64,000 bases of DNA, from NCBI GenBank assembly GCA_945900755.1, contig CAMDKS010000016.1:1-64000 (forward strand), in the 5' to 3' direction. Source of the stretch: Bdellovibrio sp. ZAP7. Lineage in GTDB: Bacteria > Bdellovibrionota_B > Oligoflexia > Oligoflexales > RGVZ01. The notes beneath the pieces were generated by a model. It was not told the DNA's origin. It did not search any database and saw only the letters and a program-made list of their open reading frames with translations. The position numbers and the translations under genes were made by a program. Of this stretch, positions 47,980-57,237 are shown one piece after another (position 1 is the stretch's first letter; every line of letters starts with the position of its first letter).

Positions 47980-48738
47980 ATGAAATCACTCGTCAAAAAA
48001 TATAAGCAAGAGATACAAGCCGTAGACGGGAGTCTTCGTGACCAATTGATTTTGGATTACGCGCCACTTATAAAATTTGTGGCTCAGAGAATTTCTTCGC
48101 GTCTACCAAGCAATATTGATCTAGACGATCTGATTAGCAGCGGCGTGATTGGTTTGATGGATGCCATTGATAAATATGATCCAGGTCGGGACAATAAATT
48201 TAAGACCTATGCGGAGTTTCGTATTCGCGGTGCAATTCTCGATGAGTTGAGAGGCCAAGATTGGATTCCTCGATCCGTTCGAGACAAGGCCAAACGCCTT
48301 GATCGGACAGCCGCTGATCTCGAACAAAAATTAGGTCGAAAGGCCGATGATGACGAATTAAGTCAAGCTCTCGGAATGGCCATCGAAGAATATTTCAGCA
48401 TGAATTCTCGAGTAAAAGGGGTTCAATTGCTTTCCATCGACGACTTAGGTGGGACAAACGGAGCCCCAGAACGCAGAAGTCTTTTGGATTCTCTTGAAAA
48501 TCCGAATTCAAAAAATCCATTCGCTCAGCTTCGCAACGCCTCGGCTAAGAATATTTTGAGGCGACATATTGAGGAGCTTCCCGACAAACAAAAGCTAGTT
48601 TTGCAGCTCTACTACTTTGAGGATTTGAATTTGAAGGAAATCGGACGAATTCTTGAAGTGACAGAGTCGAGAGTAAGTCAGCTGCATACACAGGCCATTG
48701 AAAAGTTGAAGAGACACAAATCCATTTTGTCAGATTAG
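47980..48738 (+). CDS. fliA: RNA polymerase sigma factor FliA (sigma-28)
   Basis: DLISSGVIGLMDAIDKYDPGRDNKFKTYAEFRIRGAILDELRGQDWIPRSVR. Confidence 0.95.
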   Translation: MKSLVKKYKQEIQAVDGSLRDQLILDYAPLIKFVAQRISSRLPSNIDLDDLISSGVIGLMDAIDKYDPGRDNKFKTYAEFRIRGAILDELRGQDWIPRSVRDKAKRLDRTAADLEQKLGRKADDDELSQALGMAIEEYFSMNSRVKGVQLLSIDDLGGTNGAPERRSLLDSLENPNSKNPFAQLRNASAKNILRRHIEELPDKQKLVLQLYYFEDLNLKEIGRILEVTESRVSQLHTQAIEKLKRHKSILSD

Positions 48739-48789
48739 AGTTCGCAGTTTGCTTGTTAGACTAATAACCATTTCGCTGGAGAATATATT

Positions 48790-49194
48790 ATGGCACTAGG
48801 TCGCCCGGACATGAAAATACTAGTTGTGGATGACTTTCCGACAATGCGCCGCATCGTGAAAACACTGATGCGCCAAAATGGATATACAAATTTTGTAGAG
48901 GCCGAAGACGGGCAGCTTGGATTCAAGATGCTTGAGTCGATGCCTGACATTGAATTTGTTATTAGCGACTGGAACATGCCGAACATGACTGGCCTTGAAT
49001 TTTTAAAGGCTGTTCGAGCAGACGCTCGCTTTAAACATCTTCCCTTTCTGATGGTCACAGCCGAGGCCGAAAAGGAAAACATCATTGAGGCCGTAAAAAG
49101 TGGCGTTAGCAATTATATTGTCAAGCCGTTTACAGGCGCGACGCTAGCCGAAAAAATCGCAAAAGTTTATTCGAATCTCAAAAAAGTTGGATAA
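48790..49194 (+). CDS. cheY: Chemotaxis response regulator CheY-like
   Basis: MKILVVDDFPTMRRIVKTLMRQNGYTNFVEAEDG...VISDWNMPNMTGLEFL. Confidence 0.93.
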   Translation: MALGRPDMKILVVDDFPTMRRIVKTLMRQNGYTNFVEAEDGQLGFKMLESMPDIEFVISDWNMPNMTGLEFLKAVRADARFKHLPFLMVTAEAEKENIIEAVKSGVSNYIVKPFTGATLAEKIAKVYSNLKKVG

Positions 49195-49217
49195 TTAACT
49201 ATATTGGATAACATATA

Positions 49218-49727
49218 ATGAGCAAACTACACACACAAACGCCGTCACAATCTCCTGATTCAACCTCAGAAATGCTACCCACAGCGCCAATCACCTCCTT
49301 GGAGGCTGCCGCTGCGATTTCGCACATCAATAAATTTGATGCTGCGCAAATCAAAAACTATCCTCGCAGCAATCGTAAAGTTGCGATGCGCTATGGCGCT
49401 TATGGCCTACCGAGTGAGGAGGATACCTTGGCGGCTACACAAAGCGTCCATATTAGCCCACAAGGGATCGAATTTTGCACCACTGAGGCTTATGCGCCAG
49501 GCACTCTCCTGCGCATTCAATTGGATATTCCTGACTACTGGCAGCGAAAATTGAGATTCGTTCAATATCGTCGAATTGATCAACCTGCACGATTTCCCAT
49601 TCTTGCGAAGGTCATTAGCAGTGAGGCGGTGGGACGTCGCGGGAAGAAGAAGATCGTAACCGTACAGACGGTAAGCATAGACGAGACTGATGAATTGGTA
49701 CTGAAAAACTTTCTTCAGGAGGGTTGA
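49218..49727 (+). CDS. PilZ-like domain protein
   Basis: NRKVAMRYG...SVHISPQGIEFCTTEAYAPGTLLRIQLDIP; PilZ-like layout but weak key motifs. Confidence 0.5.
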   Translation: MSKLHTQTPSQSPDSTSEMLPTAPITSLEAAAAISHINKFDAAQIKNYPRSNRKVAMRYGAYGLPSEEDTLAATQSVHISPQGIEFCTTEAYAPGTLLRIQLDIPDYWQRKLRFVQYRRIDQPARFPILAKVISSEAVGRRGKKKIVTVQTVSIDETDELVLKNFLQEG

Positions 49728-49730
49728 ATC

Positions 49731-50321
49731 ATGATTACGGCCGTACTTTTCACGTTAATCGCTGCTGATGTGATTATCGTCGCTGCATTTTTGAGGCTTC
49801 AAAGCCGTCAAATATCTAGTCACGGCTTGGTTCGCGAACTCACCGAAGAGCGGGCGATGCTCGCAGACCTGAGAGAACAGATTCGCTCGGAGCTTTTGGC
49901 GACACAATCACAAGTTCGTACTCTAAGAGATCAAGTTCAGGTTCTTGCAACCGAAGCGGAGCAAGAGGTCAAGCTTGGAGTGTCTGAGATAACCCGGGAA
50001 GTAGATTCAATCATAAGTGAAATTTCCCAAAAATTGGACGGCCCGATGCGTGCCTTGAATGAAAAACAACAGTATATTTCCCAGCTGTCAAAAACGGCAA
50101 AAAAGGAGAGCGAGCATTTATCACTCGTGGTCTCCCGAGCGGAAAATGTCGCAAAACTACTTAACGCTGGCGGAGCTTGGAAAGATATTGTAGGTCAATT
50201 AGAGGATCGACGCCTTTCCGATATCCGTGCACTTTTGGTGAGAGGCATCAAGCCTGACCGAATTGCTAGGGAGCTTGGTGTTTCGGAGCAAGAGGTTCGA
50301 ATTATTTCCGGCACCATTTAA
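49731..50321 (+). CDS. Membrane-anchored coiled-coil protein, DUF2802-like
   Basis: N-terminal TM, coiled coil, C-terminal HTH-like IRALLVRGIKPDRIARELGVSEQEVRII. Confidence 0.6.
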   Translation: MITAVLFTLIAADVIIVAAFLRLQSRQISSHGLVRELTEERAMLADLREQIRSELLATQSQVRTLRDQVQVLATEAEQEVKLGVSEITREVDSIISEISQKLDGPMRALNEKQQYISQLSKTAKKESEHLSLVVSRAENVAKLLNAGGAWKDIVGQLEDRRLSDIRALLVRGIKPDRIARELGVSEQEVRIISGTI

Positions 50322-51103
50322 TTTTCTATCAAAAAATCTGTTACAAGCTGGTACAACCGCTTTGGAGCCTCTGCCAATATGAGGTGGCCGACATCTGCTA
50401 GGATTTCAAGCTTAGAGCCACGAATCTCCAAATGGAGGGCCTTTGCAGCGGCCTCGGGGATGACTTGATCAGAGTCACCGTGGATGATTAAGGTCGCGGC
50501 TTTAATTTTGCTAAGCTGATTTGTGAGCATGGCCCCTCGCATCGCATCACGCTGATAGTTTGCACGCTCTATAAACCGACCTGAGGCGGCTGCTTGACGA
50601 ATCTGTGCCACCATGGTTTCAAAAAGCACTGGATTGCGGTCCACGAAACCGGGTCCAAAATAGGCCTTCATTTTTTCTTCCGTTTTGCCACTCTCTACGC
50701 TCCAGCCAGGGCCGGTAGAATGGATATAACGTTCTTCAGAGGTTGTAGAAACCAAAATAAGCCTGCCCACTCGTGTTGGATGATTGATCGTCAGTCCCTG
50801 GGAAATGAATCCGCCCATTGAGATACCTAGTAGATGTGATCTCTCGATGGCTAATTCGTCCCAGAGGGCTACGATATCATCCCACATATCACTGATTGCA
50901 AAGGCCCCCGTCACCTCGGATTTGCCAGCTGCACGATTATCTAAAAGAAGGACGCTAAAGCCGTTCTCGCCGAGCTTTCTGGCCAGCATTCTAAAATCTG
51001 AACTAGACCTGGTGTGGCCATTGACCAGAGTCACGCAGGGATGTGTGGGGTCTCCCAATAACTCATAAAATATCGTTGCGCCTGGGCGACTGAAAAACGC
51101 CAA
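50318..51103 (-). CDS. Alpha/beta hydrolase
   Basis: HLLGISMGGFISQGL nucleophile elbow; LIIHGDSDQVIPEAAA; DVGHLILAEAP. Confidence 0.88.
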   Translation of the reverse strand: MAFFSRPGATIFYELLGDPTHPCVTLVNGHTRSSSDFRMLARKLGENGFSVLLLDNRAAGKSEVTGAFAISDMWDDIVALWDELAIERSHLLGISMGGFISQGLTINHPTRVGRLILVSTTSEERYIHSTGPGWSVESGKTEEKMKAYFGPGFVDRNPVLFETMVAQIRQAAASGRFIERANYQRDAMRGAMLTNQLSKIKAATLIIHGDSDQVIPEAAAKALHLEIRGSKLEILADVGHLILAEAPKRLYQLVTDFLIEN

Positions 51104-51184
51104 TTCACACCTCCGTCGCGTTCATTTCCGTAATGTTCGGCTCTATGACCATCTACTGCAAGCCAAATGGATGGCCACATTAGT

Positions 51185-52201
51185 CTATACTGATGTCGCC
51201 AGGTCATCTATTTGCTGGTGGTCGTTTGCGTCGATGGGATTCTGCTTTTTTAGCGCCAAATAGGGAATGAAGCCTAATAAATTTAACAGCAATTGACTTA
51301 ATACATAGGCGTTGAAAACATTCGCGCCACCAGGAAGTCCCACTAGTGCAAATAATCGGTCAAACACGGCATGTCCTACGCCCATCCCGCCGGGTGCGAG
51401 GGGAATCGCCGTCGCCAATATTCCAAAGGGGAATATCGGAGCTAATAAAACAGGGTCAAATGCAGATTTTCCATACAAAATTTGTCCAATAAATCCCATG
51501 TACCACATGAACATGACTTGCAGGGCGGCTGATAGGGCAATCGTGCCAACAATTATCCACGGGCGCGTCCGATAGGTTCTCAACGCGGCGTAAATGCGGC
51601 GAAGAAGAGAAAATCCAGGAACACGAAACGATAATATTTTTGCAATTGGATCGGCATGATTTTTATAAGGGACAAAAACGATGACCAAAAAAATGGCACT
51701 GAGAGCTACGACTACAGCGAGCCCCGTCATTAACTGTGCCGTGACAGGATTCTGAGACAATTGGTTATATGAAAAACTTGCGGTACACACGCTCATGGCA
51801 AATAGGCCGATCAATCCGACTATTCGATCAAGCAAGACGGTAACCATCGCCGGAGTTTTTGCTTCTGCACCACCCTGGCTTTTAACGATATAGATCGCCT
51901 TGACGATGTCACCGCCAACGGCACCCGGCATTGCGGTATTGAAAAAATAGCCAATGGTCTGCAGTCGCATAGCATAAAAATAACTACATTTTAGGCCCGC
52001 GCCCTGAATCAGCAACCACCAGCGCAGCGTGCCAAGGAGCAGTGGTCCGCAAATCCAAATCACAATGCTCACGATGATGGCGTCAGGATGCTGCAAAAAT
52101 ATGGATAACTGTGCCCAAGACAATTTTCCCGAATCAATCATCCACCAAAATAAAAGGACGACCATCGCCATTTTAAGTATATTTACAATAATAGATTTCA
52201 T
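51185..52201 (-). CDS. Flippase-like (LPG synthase TM / UPF0104) membrane protein
   Basis: Multi-TM, GYFFNTAMPGAVGGDIVKAIYI, PLAPGGMGVGHAVFDRLF. Confidence 0.82.
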   Translation of the reverse strand: MKSIIVNILKMAMVVLLFWWMIDSGKLSWAQLSIFLQHPDAIIVSIVIWICGPLLLGTLRWWLLIQGAGLKCSYFYAMRLQTIGYFFNTAMPGAVGGDIVKAIYIVKSQGGAEAKTPAMVTVLLDRIVGLIGLFAMSVCTASFSYNQLSQNPVTAQLMTGLAVVVALSAIFLVIVFVPYKNHADPIAKILSFRVPGFSLLRRIYAALRTYRTRPWIIVGTIALSAALQVMFMWYMGFIGQILYGKSAFDPVLLAPIFPFGILATAIPLAPGGMGVGHAVFDRLFALVGLPGGANVFNAYVLSQLLLNLLGFIPYLALKKQNPIDANDHQQIDDLATSV

Positions 52202-52288
52202 CTTTCAGTCATCTTCCGTACCACAATGAGCAAAACCGCAACCGCTTAGGGTCAGATATATCATTTTTTCCTCAAAAGGAAACGCCTC

Positions 52289-52332
52289 AAAGATGCTATT
52301 AGGGACAATATTTTATCCCTAATAGTATCTTT
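52289..52332. terminator. Terminator-like stem-loop downstream of the vWA gene
   Basis: AAAGATGCTATTAGGGA / TCCCTAATAGTATCTTT, 17-bp stem with one G-T wobble. Confidence 0.75.
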
Positions 52333-52397
52333 TATACAGCCGATATCATTGTAAACGCTAGGTGCTGCTTAATTTTTAATTGCAGTTGGGTCCCAAT

Positions 52398-54569
52398 TTA
52401 GTTGTAAGAAATGACCTCTATGTCGACTTTGGTTTCAGGCGGTAGGAGATTGTCCTCTATTTCAATCTCCGCTCCGGTTCGTTTGAACGAGGTGGTGGGC
52501 TTTCCATCTACGAAAACTTTCCAGGCCATATGCTTGTCATTCGGATCGACACCTGCGGCGAGGGTCACTACGAATTTGTTGGTGCGCTGAATTTCATGTC
52601 TATAGTCAATGGATATTTCTGTAAAATCATTGCCCTCGGCACACTGAAAGCTTACATCCTTTCCTTTATAGCGCGAGCTCCAATCAGAGGGCTTAGCCTC
52701 TTCGACCTTTTTTTCTGGGGCCTTCCCTGCAAGTGATTTTGAATCCTCTAAATCATTCAAGTCGAGAGATGCGGGTTCTTTCTTTATTTGGCAGACATCT
52801 GCTTTTCCATCCGCAGTGACTTTAACATTATCGTCGATTCGATCATCTGGCAGATCAATCGTCCGCATGCTGGATTTTTCTCCAAAATCCAGGGTTACCG
52901 TGACCACTCTCTTCTCAACAACATTCTCTGGCTTGAATTGTAAATTTGGGTTCTTCCACTCACCGGCAACCTCTTGTCCAGAAGCTTTATCAGTGATGGT
53001 CGACGCAACCACATGACGTGGATCAGTGGAGCTTGCAGCGTAGTTTAGAATTTTATGTTCGTCAGTTTGCCACGAGGTCGTAACCACCGCGCCATCTGTT
53101 GGTGGCACAATAAAGTCTATTCCATTGGAGTCATATGAAAAACTTTGATCGGTTGCGGGCACACCATTTACGGATACTTTTAACGTATCGGGACGAACAC
53201 CTGCTAGGTTGTTTTCGAAGTGGGTTTTCATGGTTTTTTCCTCTAGATATTTAACCACGACCTTCGCATCCTCTGGTGGAGCCGCCGTAAACCCGATGAC
53301 TCTCTTCACCGGGTCATAATGATAATCGACCTCTTGGGTCAACGGCGTCCCATTCACAGTAACGACAAGTGAAAGCAAATTAGGGGCTGGCTGCGCAGGG
53401 ACTTCGGAAAACATAGGAATGGCATCATGTGTGTAGTTAAATGTAATTTTAAGGCCACTATTAACCTTTGAAGGATCAATCTTAACTAATTTTCCCTCTA
53501 TGCTGAGAACTCCGCTGGCCTCCAACACTTGGCCATCGACAGTGACGTCAAACTGAGTCATATCTGGTCGCGACGACAGTAAAAATTGCTTCTTCAGGAG
53601 TCTGGCGGCATCGGTTGACACGGTATTAAGAAAGGTTCCGTAGCCGTTTGCATTCGTAAAATCATGGCAAATAGATCCGACACTTCCACCCATTAAACGA
53701 GCGGCTTCAGCATACATAAAGCCCTGACCACCAGCGTCTGGGCAGGTGCCATCATGATCTGTGATGGCGTAAATTCGAGCCTCTGCGGGCGTGCGAATAC
53801 TATGAAGATAGTTCACCATTTCTGCGGCATTTTTTCCAGGGATCTTTTGACAACGGTTCTGCTCGCCTGGATTAGATCCGCAGTTATCTTCGTCACTCAA
53901 AAATAGGACACCTACACTAGACCCTGCACGTAGCCAGGGGCGAAGAGCTCCCTTACATTGCCCCTTGAATGCTTGGATGGCCATTGGAAATCCTTGTTCC
54001 GTGGCATCTGGATCGTATGGTTTTTTCACTGCGGCAGCGAATTTAGCGTCGGCATTTGCATCCGTTTTTTTAATTAAATTGGAGATTTTTACGCACGGGT
54101 CTGACATCGAGATCACCGCGATCTGCCAATTGGTATCCTTAAACTCGGAAATCAACGGCGCCAAACCTTTTGCGATCAGTGCCTGCTCGTCATCCATTGA
54201 CCTGGAATCATCGATGACCACGAGAAAGTCGAGCATTCCAGCTTCACTCAAATTGAATTCTTCCGAACTTGTTTTAGCTGCATGCCCTTGTTCATACGGT
54301 TCGTTGATGGCTTTTCTGTTCACCTGCATTTGAGTCACTCTTGACGGATTTTTTTCTGCCTGAGTGACATCAAAAGATGTGTATCGTCCCCCGTCACTGA
54401 TTTTCAAATTGCCGTCAACAATACTTGATGACGTGAAGTTGAAAATTTGGCTGGACTTCGAATCGAGTGATTTTTTACTGGGGCTGGCAAACTTCGCTTC
54501 TGAGTTACAGGATGCCGTGAGCAAATAAATAGGAATTATCGATACATTCATATACATTAATTTTTTCAT
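52398..54569 (-). CDS. Secreted lipoprotein with vWA-like domain and beta-sandwich-like repeats
   Basis: Start MKKLMYMNVS with GGAGAAAT upstream; lipobox LLTASC; MIDAS-like VVIDDSRSMDDEQ; repeats of VxVNGxPL...YxxxxxxIxFxxxPPxxaxVxVxY. Confidence 0.7.
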   Translation of the reverse strand: MKKLMYMNVSIIPIYLLTASCNSEAKFASPSKKSLDSKSSQIFNFTSSSIVDGNLKISDGGRYTSFDVTQAEKNPSRVTQMQVNRKAINEPYEQGHAAKTSSEEFNLSEAGMLDFLVVIDDSRSMDDEQALIAKGLAPLISEFKDTNWQIAVISMSDPCVKISNLIKKTDANADAKFAAAVKKPYDPDATEQGFPMAIQAFKGQCKGALRPWLRAGSSVGVLFLSDEDNCGSNPGEQNRCQKIPGKNAAEMVNYLHSIRTPAEARIYAITDHDGTCPDAGGQGFMYAEAARLMGGSVGSICHDFTNANGYGTFLNTVSTDAARLLKKQFLLSSRPDMTQFDVTVDGQVLEASGVLSIEGKLVKIDPSKVNSGLKITFNYTHDAIPMFSEVPAQPAPNLLSLVVTVNGTPLTQEVDYHYDPVKRVIGFTAAPPEDAKVVVKYLEEKTMKTHFENNLAGVRPDTLKVSVNGVPATDQSFSYDSNGIDFIVPPTDGAVVTTSWQTDEHKILNYAASSTDPRHVVASTITDKASGQEVAGEWKNPNLQFKPENVVEKRVVTVTLDFGEKSSMRTIDLPDDRIDDNVKVTADGKADVCQIKKEPASLDLNDLEDSKSLAGKAPEKKVEEAKPSDWSSRYKGKDVSFQCAEGNDFTEISIDYRHEIQRTNKFVVTLAAGVDPNDKHMAWKVFVDGKPTTSFKRTGAEIEIEDNLLPPETKVDIEVISYN

Positions 54570-54930
54570 AATGATTTCTCCTCTAAGTAACATGCCACGC
54601 ACTACGCGGGACATAGTTGGGTTTTCGTCAATCTCAAGGATTCCTTTAGCCAATTCTTAAAATATCTTGATTTCGCTGTTAAATCATATCATTAGGAAAA
54701 TTTTAGAGGGTGCTTTAGCCGCGAGCTTTTCGCGTGCCGCCAGGGTCGACGTCGAACTCGCAACCGTATGAGTCGATTTACCAAGAAGACAAATTTTGAG
54801 AAGGTACCACAGCTTGGCCCTCATTTTTTTTTGCAAGGGGGGTCAAGTAATTCCCTCATCGTCCGAGAAGTGGGTGTGGGACGATCCTTTCGCGCGCTGA
54901 ATGTAAACATAGTCATAGTGGAAATCTTGC

Positions 54931-57102
54931 ATGGCGATTGAATCTAAATTTAAAGACAAATCAGCACGAGTCGTTTTGGTAGACTCTTCTGGATCTGTGC
55001 GCCAGCTATTAAGCGAGGTTACGAAATCCCTAGGTTTTGCCAATACGCAAGCTGTTGCCACAATCGCAGATGCCCATAGTATTCTCGAAACAGAATCCGC
55101 CGATTGGCTCATCGTCCCTGTAAGCGCCGACCAAGAGTTGAACGGCCTGCACACCGTACGTATGATGATCAATTTTGCGCAAATCAATCATGTGCGCGTG
55201 TCATTGTTAGTAGAAGAAAAAGAATCGTGGGTTCTTTCTAAGGCGTTTGAATTCGGTCTTTTGAGCTATCACTCGAAGCCATTTACCAAAGACAGCCTTA
55301 AAAAAGGACTTGAAGAGTTAATGGCCCTGATGGAACAAAATGACTGGGATTCCACTCGCACGTCTGCCGAGTATTTGCGTCGGCATTTGGCCGCCACGAA
55401 TCAGCCCGCAGATCTTTTGACCCTCGAAAAAAATCTTCAAAATATTTATCCGGGTAATTCCAAATTACTAATCGACCTCGCCAGCGCTCTACACCTTTCA
55501 GGTGCAACTGATTCCGCAAAATCCACTTTACGCCAAGTAGAATTTATGGACCCAAGTGTCGCACCGTTAGTGAAAGCAAAGCGCACCGCTTTATTCGGAG
55601 CAGGAGCCACCGACGAGCCTTCGGCAGCGGCTGGAGAAAACGTTTTGAGTCTTGGAGCTGTAGTCATCATAGATAATGACGATTCGGTACGTTCTGCGGT
55701 TAAGACCATTTTTTCCGAGCTCGGCGGTCCACAGATTCAGGACTTTGCGGACGGGGAAGCTGCTTTAGATTGGATGCAGGCTAACGGCGAACCTTCCCTT
55801 ATTGTTACAGAGTGGAAGGTTCCTAAAGTGACCGGGCCCCTGTTGCTTCAACGGGTTCGTGCCCTCGGCTACACAAACGTCCCGGTTCTTGTTTTGAGCG
55901 CACTGATTAAACCAATGGATATGCCAATCATTCGCGAGATGGGCGTGGCAAATATGGTTGAAAAACCGATGGAGCGTGTGACGTTCCTAAAGGCTGTTAT
56001 TTGGACCATTCAGCAAGACCGCATGCCCACTGAGACCCAAACCATTGAGAACAAAGTACGAGCCTTTCTTGCCGCCAAAAAATTAAGTGATGCCGAAGAA
56101 TTGCTGGTAAGATTTTTGGCCGACGATGGTGTTGGAGCTGGTCGAAAGTCTGTTATGCGTGCTGAACATGCCTTCGCAAAAGAAAATTACGAGGCCGCAA
56201 AAGATTTTGCCATCGAGGCGATTAAAACCAGTGGAGAATCGTTATTTGCATTAAATGTTTTAGGTAAATCCTTGATGATACTTCGCCAATTTGAGCCCGC
56301 CTTAAAGTGTTTTCAAAAGGCACAGGGCGTTTCACCTATGAATTTAGAACGTCTGGTTACCATCGCGGAAACTCAAGCGGAAACCGGCGATACGGCCGCA
56401 GCTGAAGCCTCGATTAATAGGGCCAAAGACATTGATCCTGACAGCTCCACGGTTCAGGATGGGCAAGTTAAAGTGGCCATGGCGTCAGGAAATCCTGATG
56501 CCGCGAAGGCCATTCTTGGCAAAATGGAGAGTATGAATAATATCATTGGGTATCTAAATAATAAGGCCATCGCCCACGCAAAATGTGGCTTCGGCAAAGA
56601 GGGAATTGAAATTTACGAAAAAACATTAGAGTCAATTCCCGACGACAAACGAGATATTTTGGCTATCGTAAACTACAATATGGCGCTGGCAAAAATTCGC
56701 AACGGAGACCTCGCCGGTGCGATGCCAGACTTAGATGCGGTGATTGCCTATCCAGAAAGTCGTGTGCATAAAAAGGCCGTTAGCCTAAAAGATCGGCTAA
56801 GTCCAGCTGTCGATAAGGGCATGACCTTTTCCCTTAGGGAGGCCGATCAAGCTCCTCCGCCTGCCGCTGCGGCAGAAGTTGTGGGAGACGTCGTCGTAAA
56901 GACGGCCGATGCCACAACTTTAATCCACGCCATGCTGGAAATAGCCCCAGGCGACCAATGCTGCTACCTAGTCTTTCAGTCGACTGCCCCTATGGAATCA
57001 GAACTGACTAACGCGATGGCAGCACCGCCTAAATTTCAGGTTCGTAAGGCCATCGAGCGCGGCGAGACCTTCCTTGGTGGCGCCGGAAAAGCGACTGGTT
57101 AA
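54931..57102 (+). CDS. Two degenerate receiver domains plus TPR repeats
   Basis: REC-like segments at both start and about residue 245 (VVIIDNDDSVRSAVKTIF...LIVTEWKVPKVTG), then TPR-type helices. Confidence 0.8.
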   Translation: MAIESKFKDKSARVVLVDSSGSVRQLLSEVTKSLGFANTQAVATIADAHSILETESADWLIVPVSADQELNGLHTVRMMINFAQINHVRVSLLVEEKESWVLSKAFEFGLLSYHSKPFTKDSLKKGLEELMALMEQNDWDSTRTSAEYLRRHLAATNQPADLLTLEKNLQNIYPGNSKLLIDLASALHLSGATDSAKSTLRQVEFMDPSVAPLVKAKRTALFGAGATDEPSAAAGENVLSLGAVVIIDNDDSVRSAVKTIFSELGGPQIQDFADGEAALDWMQANGEPSLIVTEWKVPKVTGPLLLQRVRALGYTNVPVLVLSALIKPMDMPIIREMGVANMVEKPMERVTFLKAVIWTIQQDRMPTETQTIENKVRAFLAAKKLSDAEELLVRFLADDGVGAGRKSVMRAEHAFAKENYEAAKDFAIEAIKTSGESLFALNVLGKSLMILRQFEPALKCFQKAQGVSPMNLERLVTIAETQAETGDTAAAEASINRAKDIDPDSSTVQDGQVKVAMASGNPDAAKAILGKMESMNNIIGYLNNKAIAHAKCGFGKEGIEIYEKTLESIPDDKRDILAIVNYNMALAKIRNGDLAGAMPDLDAVIAYPESRVHKKAVSLKDRLSPAVDKGMTFSLREADQAPPPAAAAEVVGDVVVKTADATTLIHAMLEIAPGDQCCYLVFQSTAPMESELTNAMAAPPKFQVRKAIERGETFLGGAGKATG

Positions 57103-57237
57103 AAGACCTATTGCCACCCCCCCCCGAAGCCGTGTTAAAAGCCCTCTATCCCTGCTGCCGCCGATGTGGCGCTGTAGAGTGTGTTTTGCCATTTTTTAAT
57201 TGTCACTATAGCAGCAAGCTATCAACAGGAAATAAAT

